NCBI RefSeq assembly: GCF_009299795.1
Contig: NZ_VIGP01000004.1
Span: forward strand, 1-64,000
Direction of reading: 5' to 3'
DNA: 64,000 bases
DNA from: Brachybacterium subflavum
GTDB lineage: Bacteria; Actinomycetota; Actinomycetes; Actinomycetales; Dermabacteraceae
Shown: positions 38,739 through 46,929 of the stretch, in pieces
How the letters are laid out: each line of letters begins with the position of its first letter
Numbering within the stretch: the first letter of the stretch is position 1
Position numbers and translations under genes: made by a program
Notes under the pieces: model-generated
What the model saw: only the letters and a program-made list of their open reading frames with translations
What the model was told of the DNA's origin: nothing
Databases searched by the model: none

Positions 38739-39209
38739 TCAGGCGCCGACGTCCTCCCACTCGTCGCGGCGGGCGAGGAACGCCTGCGCGGCGTCCTTCG
38801 CACCGGTGAGGGTGTGGTGGGCGCCCCAGCCGCACTGGACCTCGTTCGCGGCGGGGACCTCCTCGGCCTGCAGCAGGTCACGGAGGGTCGCCTCGAGCAC
38901 GGGCGCGAAGTCGGCGACCTCGTGCTCGCCGGACAGCAGCGCATAGAAGCCCGTGCGGCAGCCCATCGGGGAGACGTCGATGACGTCGCCGGTGTGGTTG
39001 CGCATGTGCTCGGCCATGAGGTGCTCGAGCGAGTGCACGACCTCGGAGTCGAGGTGGGCGACGTTGGGCTGGGTGAAGCGCACATCGAACTTCGTGAGCA
39101 CGTCGCCGTGGGGAAGCGTCTTGCGGTCGGCGATGCGGATGTAGGGCGCGCGCACGGCGCGATGGTCGAGATTGAAGCTCTCGACGTTCATGCGGGGCGT
39201 CTCGGTCAC
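38739..39209 (-). CDS. luxS: S-ribosylhomocysteine lyase
   Basis: LuxS (156 aa, full length) cleaves S-ribosylhomocysteine to homocysteine and DPD, the precursor of autoinducer-2. Seen: iron ligands in HSLEHLMAEHMRNH (HxxEH) and the catalytic Cys in GCRTGFYAL; a further Cys-Gly-Trp-Gly HHTLTGA near the C-terminus supplies the third ligand. GTG start with GAGGAG upstream. Convergent with malQ. The nucleosidase partner (mtnN) is not in the window. Confidence 0.95.
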   Translation of the reverse strand: MTETPRMNVESFNLDHRAVRAPYIRIADRKTLPHGDVLTKFDVRFTQPNVAHLDSEVVHSLEHLMAEHMRNHTGDVIDVSPMGCRTGFYALLSGEHEVADFAPVLEATLRDLLQAEEVPAANEVQCGWGAHHTLTGAKDAAQAFLARRDEWEDVGA

Positions 39210-39245
39210 GGCGATCTCCTCGGGTGGCGTGCGGATGCCTCGACC

Positions 39246-39971
39246 CTAGCGCGAGGAGCGGGCGGTGCGCCCGCGCACGGTTCCCACGAACTCCTGGCGC
39301 GCGGCGTCGTCGGCGGCCCTCGGCCAGGCCAGCGCGATCCGGGTGGCCGTCGCATCCGCGAGCGGCCGGTGCACGACGTCCTTGCGGTGGTGCAGCCGGG
39401 CGAGGGACATGGGCAGGCGCACGTGGCCGATGCCCGTGGCAACCACGGCGACGCGGTCCGCGGCGTCGTCCGGGTGATCCGAGCGGATCTCGGGGTCCTC
39501 AGCGAGGTCGGCGGCGGTGAGCTCCTCGTGGAGGGAGAGGATGTTCTCCGTGCCGACGACGACCATCGGCCGCTCCTCCCAGAGCTCGACGAGGTGCAGG
39601 TCGTCCTCGGTCGCGAGCGGCAGGCGGACGAAGCACATGTCGATCTCGCCGGTCCCGAGCGCCTCGGACTGACGGGAGAGGGGCACGGGGACCAGCTCGA
39701 GCCGAGCGGGGCGCCGCCCGCTGCGCCAGCGCCGCGCGAAGCGGTCGGGCTCCACGCCGGGGACGTACCCGACGCGCAGCACGGGAACCTCGGCGGGAGC
39801 GTCCGGTGATGCCGGCGCGGCCGACGCCCCGCCGGAAGGAGCCGCGGCCGAGCGCGTGGCGGTCGAGCGGCCGGTGCGGCCCTTCTCCTTCGCCCCCTTC
39901 GCTCCGAAGCGGCCCGAGGTCTTGGAGGAGCGGCCGGAGCGCGCGGCGGAGGGGCGGGGCCGACGGTTCAT
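39246..39971 (-). CDS. LysR-type substrate-binding domain protein lacking HTH
   Basis: Protein of 241 aa with a basic Ala/Ser/Arg-rich N-terminal 60 residues and then a LysR-substrate-like domain: VLRVGYVPGVEPDRFARRWR, LVPVPLSRQSEALGTGEIDM and CFVRLP. Normal LysR proteins carry a wHTH before this; none is present. Either a stand-alone effector-binding protein or a C-terminal remnant. Leaderless start likely: TAGTCT 6 nt before ATG. Same strand as the TetR gene upstream but 29 bp after it. Confidence 0.75.
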   Translation of the reverse strand: MNRRPRPSAARSGRSSKTSGRFGAKGAKEKGRTGRSTATRSAAAPSGGASAAPASPDAPAEVPVLRVGYVPGVEPDRFARRWRSGRRPARLELVPVPLSRQSEALGTGEIDMCFVRLPLATEDDLHLVELWEERPMVVVGTENILSLHEELTAADLAEDPEIRSDHPDDAADRVAVVATGIGHVRLPMSLARLHHRKDVVHRPLADATATRIALAWPRAADDAARQEFVGTVRGRTARSSR

Positions 39972-39977
39972 GCGCTC

Positions 39978-39983
39978 AGACTA
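39978..39983 (-). promoter_or_regulatory. -10 box of leaderless LysR-like transcript
   Basis: TAGTCT on the minus strand, 6 nt before ATG 39971. Confidence 0.45.
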
Positions 39984-39999
39984 CGGTCCGCTGCGGCTC

Positions 40000-40605
40000 T
40001 CACCGTGCGGCGATGCCGTCGAGCAGGACATCGATCATGCGCGATGCGTCGGCATCCGTGCCGTCGGCGGGACCCGCGTCGCTGAGCCGCCCGAGCGCGT
40101 GGATCATGTCCTCGGCGCGGATGTCGCGACGCATGGTCCCGTCGGCCGCTCCGAGGTCCAGGATCCGCTGGACCTCGGGAGCCAGCACGCCGAGGAACTG
40201 CGCGGGCAGGGGCGCGTAGGCGGGATCGCCCGAATGCAGGGCCGTCGCGAAGCCCCGCTTCGTCGCCAGGAACCGCGCCAGGCTGTCCGTCCAGAGCCGC
40301 AGCGCCTCGCGCGGAGGATGCTGATCGGCCAGGGTCCTCGCGTCCTGGGCGGTGGCCTCGAGCTCGTGCCGGAACACCGCGATGATGAGGTCCGAGCGCA
40401 GCGGATAGCTGCGGTACACCGTGCCGACGCCGACGCCGGCGCGTGCGGCGATCTCGCGCATCGGGGCGTCGATCCCGGACTCCGCGAACACCTGCTTCGC
40501 CGCCTCGCGCACGGCCTCGGCATTGCGCACGGCATCCGCACGCCGACGCCGCGGGGTGACGTCGCTCTCCGGGGTCTCGGGGGTCTCCGGCCTCTCTTGG
40601 CTCAC
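40000..40605 (-). CDS. TetR-family regulator
   Basis: TetR repressor (201 aa). HTH: AVREAAKQVFAESGIDA, PMREIAARAGVGVGTVYRSY, PLRSDLIIAVFRHELEATAQ; helical C-terminal domain with ALHSGDPAYAPLPAQFL, a tail typical of the AcrR-like group that precedes oxidoreductases. GTG 40605 with GAGAGGG upstream is chosen over an in-frame ATG 19 codons earlier that would overlap the promoter. Divergent from the aldo-keto reductase across a palindrome, so likely represses it. Confidence 0.88.
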   Translation of the reverse strand: MSQERPETPETPESDVTPRRRRADAVRNAEAVREAAKQVFAESGIDAPMREIAARAGVGVGTVYRSYPLRSDLIIAVFRHELEATAQDARTLADQHPPREALRLWTDSLARFLATKRGFATALHSGDPAYAPLPAQFLGVLAPEVQRILDLGAADGTMRRDIRAEDMIHALGRLSDAGPADGTDADASRMIDVLLDGIAAR

Positions 40606-40655
40606 GCGCACCCTCTCTCGGATCGGACGCGGGCGCACGGTCCCGCGGCAGGACA

Positions 40656-40684
40656 TTGACAACCGGAACCATGTTCCGCATAGT
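40656..40684 (+). promoter_or_regulatory. sigma70-type promoter of aldo-keto reductase
   Basis: -35 TTGACA (40656-40661), 17-nt spacer, -10 CATAGT (40679-40684). Consensus -35 is rare in this window. Confidence 0.6.
40664..40678. promoter_or_regulatory. probable TetR operator in AKR promoter
   Basis: Inverted repeat CGGAAC-CAT-GTTCCG inside the -35/-10 spacer of the AKR promoter. A further GGTTCCG half site lies at about 40694. Confidence 0.65.
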
Positions 40685-40760
40685 TGTGGACGCAGGTTCC
40701 GTTTCTTCGGCCAGCCTACCCGGGTCCACCCGGGCCCGGCCCCGTCCCAGGAGGACTCAG

Positions 40761-41780
40761 ATGAAGCACCGCTCGCTCGGCCGCACAGGGATCCAGGTCT
40801 CGCCCTTCGCCCTCGGCGCCATGATGTTCAGCTCGTTCGGCAACGGCGACCAGCAGGAGGTGGACGCGATGGTGGGGCGCGCGCTGGACGCGGGCATCAA
40901 CCTCGTCGACACCGCCGACGCCTACGGCGAATCCGAGGAGATGCTCGGGCGCGCGCTGCGCGGCCGCCGCGACGAGGTGGTCCTCGCCTCGAAGTTCGGG
41001 CTCCCGCTCGACGAGGACCCCAACCACCGCGGCGGGTCCCGCCGCTGGATCATGACGGCGATCGAGAACTCGCTGCGCCGCCTGGGGACGGACCATCTCG
41101 ACCTGCTGCAGCTGCACCGCCCTGACCCGGCCACCGACATCCAGGAGACCCTCTCCGCGCTCACCGATCTGGTGCGCAGCGGGAAGGTGCGGGCGATCGG
41201 GACCTCCGACATGCCGGCCTCCGAGATCGTCGAGGCGCAGTGGGTGGCCCGCGATCGCGGGCTCGAGCGCTTCCGCACCGAGCAGCCGCACTACTCCCTG
41301 CTGGACCGCACGGTGGAGCGCGAGGTGCTCCCCGTCGCCGAGCGGTACGGCATGGGCACGATCATCTGGAGCCCGCTGGCCAGCGGGATGCTCACCGGCA
41401 GAGTGCGCCGGGGGCAGCAGAGCGACCTGCGCCGCACGCAGATGTTCGCGGCGCTCCGGGACCCGCGGCGCATCGACGCCGTGGAGGATCTGCTCGCCCT
41501 CGCGCAGGACTCCGGGCTCACGCTCACGCACATGGCGCTCGCCTTCGTGATCGCCCACCCGGGCGTCAGCGCCGCGATCATCGGCCCCCGCACCATGGCG
41601 CACCTCGAGGACTCGCTCGCCGCCGCGGAGGTCGAGCTGACGGACGACGTCCTGGACCGCATCGACGAGATCGTCCCACCCGGGACGGGCGTGGGGCGCA
41701 TGGACCAGGAGTACAGCACTCCCCCGATCCTGGATCCGACGCTGCGTCGCCGCTCGACCGGGAGCCGCGCCGCGGCCTGA
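40761..41780 (+). CDS. aldo-keto reductase
   Basis: NADPH-dependent aldo/keto reductase (339 aa), TIM barrel of the YakC/AKR-9-like type. Catalytic tetrad seen: Asp and Tyr in LVDTADAYGESEE, Lys in ASKFGLPL, His in LLQLHRPDP. NADP pocket segments IIWSPLASGMLTGR and AAIIGPRTMAHLEDSLAA. Start ATG 40761 with AGGAGG 6 nt upstream. The 70-nt transcribed leader and the operator indicate control by the divergent TetR protein. Substrate unknown; detoxification of aldehydes is the usual guess. Confidence 0.92.
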   Translation: MKHRSLGRTGIQVSPFALGAMMFSSFGNGDQQEVDAMVGRALDAGINLVDTADAYGESEEMLGRALRGRRDEVVLASKFGLPLDEDPNHRGGSRRWIMTAIENSLRRLGTDHLDLLQLHRPDPATDIQETLSALTDLVRSGKVRAIGTSDMPASEIVEAQWVARDRGLERFRTEQPHYSLLDRTVEREVLPVAERYGMGTIIWSPLASGMLTGRVRRGQQSDLRRTQMFAALRDPRRIDAVEDLLALAQDSGLTLTHMALAFVIAHPGVSAAIIGPRTMAHLEDSLAAAEVELTDDVLDRIDEIVPPGTGVGRMDQEYSTPPILDPTLRRRSTGSRAAA

Positions 41781-41875
41781 GCCGCTCCGCGCACGCCCCT
41801 CCCCGAATCGGCTCGGGCTGGCCTCGGCAGGCTCGACCCGGGCATGCCGGGTCGGCTGTCCGCGCATTGCCGGGT

Positions 41876-41892
41876 ATACCGGGGAGGGGTAT
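41876..41892 (+). promoter_or_regulatory. probable CsoR operator
   Basis: ATACC-GGGGAGG-GGTAT inverted repeat, G-rich in the centre as in CsoR sites, overlapping a TATCGT box (41890-41895) about 45 nt before csoR. Suggests copper autoregulation. Confidence 0.55.
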
Positions 41893-41938
41893 CGTGCGAG
41901 GCCGGGCCGAAGGACGTGCGGCCGACGGGAGGAGCCCC

Positions 41939-42220
41939 ATGAACGGGTACAGCGAGGACAAGGCGGCTCTCGAGCGCCGCATGAAGCGCATCGAGGGCCA
42001 GGTACGCGGCGTCGCCAAGATGATCGAGGACGACCGCTACTGCATCGACGTGCTGACCCAGATCTCCGCCGTCAGCCGAGCGCTCGAGAACGTCGCCCTC
42101 GAGCTGCTGGACGATCACCTGGGCCACTGCGTCGCCGACGCCGTCAAGGGCGGCGGGGCGAACGCGGACGAGAAGATCGAGGAGGCCACCGAGGCGATCC
42201 GTCGTCTCGTGCGGTCCTGA
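41939..42220 (+). CDS. csoR: CsoR-family copper-sensing repressor
   Basis: Four-helix metal-sensing repressor (93 aa). Metal fingerprint seen: Cys35 in DDRYCIDVLTQ, His60 and Cys64 in DDHLGHCV, the C-H-C Cu(I) site of CsoR; RRMKRIEGQVRGVAKMI is the conserved DNA-binding helix. Start ATG 41939 with AGGAG upstream. Cu(I) releases it from DNA. No copper ATPase or chaperone gene follows (the next gene is convergent), so the regulated exporter lies elsewhere. Other metals or persulfide sensing cannot be excluded. Confidence 0.88.
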   Translation: MNGYSEDKAALERRMKRIEGQVRGVAKMIEDDRYCIDVLTQISAVSRALENVALELLDDHLGHCVADAVKGGGANADEKIEEATEAIRRLVRS

Positions 42221-42241
42221 TCCCCTCCCCCGCAGCGTGCG

Positions 42242-43687
42242 TCAGGCGGTCGCCGGGCCGGGCCCGGACGCCGGGTCGGGCCTGCCCGTCCCCGTGACGT
42301 CGTCGATCGTCGAGAGCGGCCCGCCGACCCGGTACTGCGCACCGCGATGGTTCGCGGGCAGGCGGTCCCCCGCCCCGAGCAGCTTGTGGCGCAGCGTCCC
42401 CGGCGCGTACTCCTGCGGGTAGACCCCGCGGCGCTGCAGCTCCGGCACCACCAGGTCCACGACGTCCTCGAAGGTCCCCGGCGTGGTCGCATAGGCGAGG
42501 TTGAAGCCGTCGACGTCGGTCTCCTCAACGATGTCCTGCAGCGTGTCGGCGATCTCCGAGGGAGAGCCGACGAAGACCTGCCCCAGCCCGCCGATGCCGC
42601 CGAGCCGCACGATGTCGCGCACGGTCCAGGTCTCCCCGCGCTCGTTGTCGCCCTGGAAGGCGGCGAGCGCGGACTGGATGGCGTTGGACTGCACGTCGCC
42701 CAGCGGCGCGTCCAGGTCGTAGGCGGCGAGGTCCACGCCGAGCCACCCGGAGAAGAACACCTCCGTGCCTTCGACGCTCGCGTAGGAGAGCAGGTCCGCG
42801 TGCTTCGCGCGGGCGCCGGCCGCCGTCTCGTCGGTGATGATCCTGCTCAGCAGATAGATCTTCGCGTCGTAGGGGCCGCGGCCCGCGTCTACGAGCGCCT
42901 TCCGGATGCGCTGGACGGTGCTGCGCGCGACCTCCTTCGTGGGGCCGCCGATGAAGATCGCCTCCGCGTTCTCCGCGGCGAAGCGGACGCCGCGCGGGGA
43001 GGCGCCCGCCTGGAAGACCACCGGGGTGCGCTGGGGCGACGGCTCGGAGAGATGGATGCCGGGGACGTCGAAGAAGGTGCCGTGGTGTCCGATGTGGTGC
43101 ACCTTCTCCGGGATCGTGAACACACCGGACGCGGCATCGCGGACCACGGCATCGTCCTCCCAGGAGCCCTCGAGGAGCTTGTAGATCACCTCGAGGTACT
43201 CGTCGGCGTGGTCGTAGCGCGCGTCGTGCTCGACCAGATCGTGCTGGCCCAGGTTCCTGGCCGCCGAGGGCAGGTAGCCGGTGACGACGTTCCATCCCAC
43301 CCGGCCCTTGGTGAGGTGGTCGAGGGTCGACAGGCGCCGGGCGAAGGGCACCGGGTGCTCGAAGGCGGTGCCCGCGGTGATCCCGAAGCCCACGTGCTCG
43401 GTGACGGCCGCGCCGACCGCGGCGAGCTGCACCGGGTCGTTCACGGGCACCTGCGCGCCCTGGCGGATCGCGGCCAGGTCGTTGCCGTCGAAGACGTCGT
43501 AGGTGCCCAGCACGTCGGCGATGAACACGGCGTCGAAGAGTCCGCGCTCGGCGACCCGCGCGATGTCCTGCCAGTACTCGATGTCCTTGTAGCGCCAGGA
43601 CTGGTCCCCGGAACAGCGCCAGAGTCCCGGCGACTGGTGGGCGACGCAGTTCATGTCGAAGGCGTTGAAGCGGATCTGCTTGGTCAT
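42242..43687 (-). CDS. LLM-class flavin-dependent monooxygenase (NtaA/SnaA/DszA family)
   Basis: Two-component flavin monooxygenase (481 aa). Seen: IRFNAFDMNCVAHQSPGLWR at the start, AERGLFDAVFIADVLG, RLSTLDHLTKGRVGWNVVTG (flavin contact), HHIGHHGTFFDVPGIHL, and VVFQAGASPRGVRFAAENAEAIF. Needs FMNH2 from a reductase not seen here. Family members oxidise dibenzothiophene sulfone, nitrilotriacetate, pristinamycin II or alkane sulfonates/sulfones. Start overlaps the stop of the acyl-CoA dehydrogenase-like gene by 4 bp. A role in organosulfur use is inferred from that pairing. Confidence 0.88.
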   Translation of the reverse strand: MTKQIRFNAFDMNCVAHQSPGLWRCSGDQSWRYKDIEYWQDIARVAERGLFDAVFIADVLGTYDVFDGNDLAAIRQGAQVPVNDPVQLAAVGAAVTEHVGFGITAGTAFEHPVPFARRLSTLDHLTKGRVGWNVVTGYLPSAARNLGQHDLVEHDARYDHADEYLEVIYKLLEGSWEDDAVVRDAASGVFTIPEKVHHIGHHGTFFDVPGIHLSEPSPQRTPVVFQAGASPRGVRFAAENAEAIFIGGPTKEVARSTVQRIRKALVDAGRGPYDAKIYLLSRIITDETAAGARAKHADLLSYASVEGTEVFFSGWLGVDLAAYDLDAPLGDVQSNAIQSALAAFQGDNERGETWTVRDIVRLGGIGGLGQVFVGSPSEIADTLQDIVEETDVDGFNLAYATTPGTFEDVVDLVVPELQRRGVYPQEYAPGTLRHKLLGAGDRLPANHRGAQYRVGGPLSTIDDVTGTGRPDPASGPGPATA

Positions 43688-44973
43688 GCGCGGGCGACCG
43701 CCTCTCGGGTCTCAGCGGGGCGATGCTCCGGGGCGCGATCGTCCGCGGTCCCCTGCCCGTCCGCTGCGGTAGCCGTGCCGACGCCCCAGAGACGGAGGGG
43801 ATCCGCGCCGTTGACCAGGTGGTCGCCGATGATGCGCTGCTTGTAGATCACCGGGTTGTGGGAGGAGACCGTGCGGGTGTTGCGCCAGTGGCGATCGAGG
43901 CCCAGGTCGGTGCTCGTGCCCGAGGCGCCGAGGGCGTTGAAGAGCCGGGTCACGGCCTCGGGGACGAGCTCGGCGAGCACGACCTGGCCCTCGGCGGTGG
44001 CGAGCTCGGCCTCGGCGAGGGCCGCCCGCTGCGCCTCGGAGCCGCGCTCGGGCTCGAGGTCGGAGGCGCGCTGGAGCGCTGCGGCGGCGCGGTCGACGAC
44101 GGCTTCGGCGGCGAAGGCCGCGGAGCGGACCTGCCCGATCACGGCGAGGATCTGACCGTCGTCCCGTGCCCGGGAGGCGAGGCCATGGCTGTACACGCGG
44201 GTGCGGGCGCGGACGGCGTCGGCCGCGTCCTCGGCGGCCCGGCGTGCGATGCCCGCCTGCACCACGAGGAGGACGAGCTGGTAGAGCGCCGTCTGGTAGC
44301 TGAAGCGGTCCGTGAGCACGATGACGTTACCGGGATCGACGGGCACGTCGTCGAGCACGATCGTGCCCGTCCCCGTGAGCTGCTGCCCGAAGCCGTTCCA
44401 GTCGTCGCTCACGCTCACGCCGGGATCGTCCGTGGGCACGAGGACCGCGACGGTCTCGCCGGAGTCGTCGGCCGCGGTGGCATCGGTCCACTGGGCGAAG
44501 ATGCTGCCGGTCGTGTAGTACTTCCGGCCGCGCAGACGCGGCCCCTGCGGCGTGGAGACCAGGCGGGTCGAGGGGCTCGCGGTCGTGGAGCCCGAGGCCT
44601 CGCTCCAGGAGTTGCCGACGATCTCGCCGTCGAGGAACCGGCGCAGCCAGTCCTCGCGCGAGTCGTCGCTCGTGTGCACGCGGTCCTCCACGATCGCGAA
44701 CTGGCCGCGGAAGATCTGCGGCAGGCTCGAATCGGCCGCGGCGGCGTCCACCCAGATGCGGGCTGCCTGCGGGATGCTCAGGCCCGCGCCGCCGTCGGCG
44801 ATCGGGATGCGCAGCGCGCCGAACCCGAGGGCCGCGAGCTCGGCGACCTCCTCGCGCGGCAGTCGATGCTCGCGCTCGCGCTCCACGGCGCCCGGGGCGA
44901 TCCGTGCGAAGACCTCGCGGAACCTCTGCGCGATCTTCTCTGCTTCTTTCGGTGAGGTCACGGCGGTGGGCAC
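43684..44973 (-). CDS. acyl-CoA dehydrogenase-like flavin monooxygenase (DszC/SfnC-like)
   Basis: Acyl-CoA-dehydrogenase-fold flavoprotein (429 aa) of the DszC/SfnC-type monooxygenases. Seen: FGALRIPIADGGAGLSIPQA, SEASGSTT, GRKYYTTGSIFAQW and the C-terminal RTVSSHNPVIYKQRIIGDHL, all like DszC. No acyl-CoA catalytic Glu is evident. Overlaps the LLM monooxygenase; the pair likely works in sequence on a sulfur compound. Start: GTG 44973 follows GGAAGG, which is close; another GTG four codons in is possible. Confidence 0.85.
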   Translation of the reverse strand: MPTAVTSPKEAEKIAQRFREVFARIAPGAVEREREHRLPREEVAELAALGFGALRIPIADGGAGLSIPQAARIWVDAAAADSSLPQIFRGQFAIVEDRVHTSDDSREDWLRRFLDGEIVGNSWSEASGSTTASPSTRLVSTPQGPRLRGRKYYTTGSIFAQWTDATAADDSGETVAVLVPTDDPGVSVSDDWNGFGQQLTGTGTIVLDDVPVDPGNVIVLTDRFSYQTALYQLVLLVVQAGIARRAAEDAADAVRARTRVYSHGLASRARDDGQILAVIGQVRSAAFAAEAVVDRAAAALQRASDLEPERGSEAQRAALAEAELATAEGQVVLAELVPEAVTRLFNALGASGTSTDLGLDRHWRNTRTVSSHNPVIYKQRIIGDHLVNGADPLRLWGVGTATAADGQGTADDRAPEHRPAETREAVARA

Positions 44974-45000
44974 CTTCCGGCTCGGGAGTCGTTCGTCCGA

Positions 45001-45020
45001 TCACGGCCTCGGGGCCGTGA
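45001..45020. promoter_or_regulatory. palindrome upstream of monooxygenase operon
   Basis: Perfect inverted repeat TCACGGCC-TCGG-GGCCGTGA, 28-47 nt before the operon start. Probably an operator for an unlinked regulator, or a leader hairpin. Confidence 0.5.
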
Positions 45021-45144
45021 CGTCTCCCGAACGTATGCGGCGCCCCGCGCCGCACGGAAGGGCCTCGTCACATGCGGAAATGAGGGTTCGCGCGGGCGCG
45101 CGGAATGACCCTCAGCAGAGCCCGCCGGGCAGTCGCGTGACGTG

Positions 45145-45510
45145 TCACGAGCGCGGCGACGCCGGCTCCCACAGCTCGATGCGGTTCCCCTCGGGATCGC
45201 GCACCCATCCGAAGCGTCCTACGCCCTCCATCTCCTGCACCGCGTCCTCCACGTCCGCTCCGGCCCTCCGGAGCCGCACGCGCAGGGCGTCCAGGTCGTC
45301 GACGCGCAGGTTGAGCATGGCCGTCTGCCCCGACTCGCCGAAGTAGTCGGTGTCCTGCGGGAAGGCAGCGAAGACCGTCGGCCCCGCCTGCTGGTGCCAC
45401 AGTCCGTTCTCGTCGATGTCGAGTCCCAGCACCTCCCGATACCAGGTGGTGAGGCCCTGCGGATCCGTGGCGCACAGGAAGAAGCCGCCGATGCCGTGCA
45501 CATGTCCCAT
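45145..45510 (-). CDS. VOC-family protein (glyoxalase-like)
   Basis: Vicinal-oxygen-chelate protein (121 aa), two beta-alpha-beta-beta-beta modules: GGFFLCATDPQGLTTWYREV, FAAFPQDTDYF, then MLNLRVDDLDALRVRLRRAG and GRFGWVRDPEGNRIELWEP with a metal Glu near the end. TACACT lies 7 nt before the ATG with no ribosome binding site, so leaderless. Substrate unknown. Confidence 0.82.
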   Translation of the reverse strand: MGHVHGIGGFFLCATDPQGLTTWYREVLGLDIDENGLWHQQAGPTVFAAFPQDTDYFGESGQTAMLNLRVDDLDALRVRLRRAGADVEDAVQEMEGVGRFGWVRDPEGNRIELWEPASPRS

Positions 45511-45517
45511 GGCGGCG

Positions 45518-45523
45518 AGTGTA
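45518..45523 (-). promoter_or_regulatory. -10 box of leaderless VOC-protein transcript
   Basis: TACACT on the minus strand, 7 nt before ATG 45510. Confidence 0.45.
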
Positions 45524-45575
45524 GGCGGACGCCGCGGACAGGCGGAGCGCGCCCCGGGCCGTCCCGCTCCCGCCC

Positions 45576-46295
45576 TCAGTCCAGCTCGATGGGCGCGATG
45601 AGCGAGGGATCGGTGCGATCGATCTTCCGGACGCTGTTGACCTGGCGGTCCACGGGGTGCGTGACCAGGGTCGTCGCGATCTCGTCGGAGGCCTCGCCGA
45701 GCTCGTGCTGCAGCGCGCCCTTCTCCTCGCCCTCCAGCTTCTCGGGTGCGAGCCAGCGCCCGAGCATGTCCTCCGGGAGGTAGGCGGGCATGCGGTCGTG
45801 GACGTCGCCCGCGGCGTCCTTCGCCTCGCGGGTGATGATCGTGAAGGAGACCTGCCAGGCCTCGCCGTCCTTCCTAGCGGAGGCGAGACCGGCGGCATGC
45901 AGCAGACCGCCGTGCTCGGCGTGCACGTAGAAGGGCTGCTTGGCGCCGTCGGCCTGCTCGACCCACTCGTAGTAGCCGTTCATCGGGACCACCACGCGGG
46001 CGCTCGCGAAGGGACCGCGGAACATGCCGTTGGTGGTCACCGTCTCGAAGCGCGCGTTGATGGGGCGGGGCCCCTTGTCCTTCGCCCAGGAGGGGTGCAG
46101 GCCCCAGCGCGCGGGTTCGAGGGTGCGGCGCAGTTCGCCGTCCTCGTCATAGTGCTCGCGGACGACGGGCGCGAGGGTCGACGGAGCGATCGAGTAGACC
46201 GGCGACCAGTCCGGGCCATCCTGGTCCGCCTTGGTGGCGACGTAGGCGCGCAGCAGCCCCGCCTCGTCGAAGTCGAGCACGAACCGTCCGCACAT
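45576..46295 (-). CDS. SRAP-domain protein (HMCES/YedK family)
   Basis: SOS-response-associated peptidase family (239 aa). It crosslinks to abasic sites in single-stranded DNA through its N-terminal cysteine. Seen: Cys2 in MCGRFVLD, NARFETV, MNGYYEW with the catalytic Glu, TIITREAKDA and HDRMPAYL. GAGGAGGCC precedes the ATG. Single gene. Confidence 0.93.
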   Translation of the reverse strand: MCGRFVLDFDEAGLLRAYVATKADQDGPDWSPVYSIAPSTLAPVVREHYDEDGELRRTLEPARWGLHPSWAKDKGPRPINARFETVTTNGMFRGPFASARVVVPMNGYYEWVEQADGAKQPFYVHAEHGGLLHAAGLASARKDGEAWQVSFTIITREAKDAAGDVHDRMPAYLPEDMLGRWLAPEKLEGEEKGALQHELGEASDEIATTLVTHPVDRQVNSVRKIDRTDPSLIAPIELD

Positions 46296-46746
46296 GAGGG
46301 CCTCCTCGTCGGCTGGTGCGATGGTAGCCCCACAGCCGCACAGGACTCTCCACTGCCCACGTCAGGCACCGCCCGTCGAGCGCAGATCCCGGCGCATGCC
46401 GCCCGCTGCTCGTCTCACCCGTCTCGACCCGGCCTGGAGGGCCTCCGTCCGTGCGCGGGTGGGCGACGTCCTCCGTTCCACCGCCCTGCTCCTTTGGCGG
46501 GTGCATGCACCCGCGAGCACGCAGATCAGGACCGCTCCGGATCCACCGCATCGCAGCGCCCAGGGCATCGCGGAAGCAGTAGAGGACTCACGGCATCAGA
46601 TGAGGCAACTGGTCGCGGCTCACGGAGGCCGGAGTCTTCGTGCGTATAAGGGAGAGGAGGCACCCAGACGTCATATATGTGGAACAGCACTTTGCCGCAA
46701 CCGCCCATGAACCGTGTGGTCGAAGCGAGGCTCGAAGCCCCTCCCC

Positions 46747-46788
46747 GGAAGTGCAGCCTCGGAAGTGCAGCCTCGGAAGTGCAGCCTC
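46747..46788. repeat. three perfect 14-bp tandem repeats
   Basis: GGAAGTGCAGCCTC repeated at 46747-46760, 46761-46774 and 46775-46788 with no spacer and no mismatch. Fourteen is not a multiple of 3, so it is not maintained as protein sequence. Confidence 0.95.
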
Positions 46789-46874
46789 GCCGGTACCCCC
46801 GGTCGCTGAGCGCGCCTCGGTCGACCGAGACCCCGATCCTCGGGGCATCGCCCACCGCCTCTCGACGACCAATG

Positions 46875-46911
46875 AAGGCGCCCCCACCTCTTTCGGAGGT
46901 GGGGGCGCCTT
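46875..46911 (-). terminator. terminator after GlsB-like gene
   Basis: Perfect 16-bp stem (46875-46890 with 46896-46911), 5-nt loop, 19 nt after the stop of the GlsB-like gene. Confidence 0.8.
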
Positions 46912-46929
46912 CGCGACCTCTCGGGTCAT

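Larger units (their letters stand above)
46296..46929. other. gene-poor stretch with a triplicated repeat
   Basis: No credible gene. Short frames on both strands have no ribosome binding site and biased composition. An A/T-richer patch (46645-46695) contains TATAAG and CATATATG but no promoter pair. The segment carries three 14-bp repeats and ends in the GlsB terminator. Confidence 0.55.

Noticed and set aside
46747..46788. CRISPR array
   Set aside because: The repeats are 14 bp with no spacers; there are no cas genes.
46588..46929. 113-aa minus-strand ORF spanning the 14-bp repeats
   Set aside because: It runs through the GlsB terminator and reads each repeat in a different frame; no start signal.
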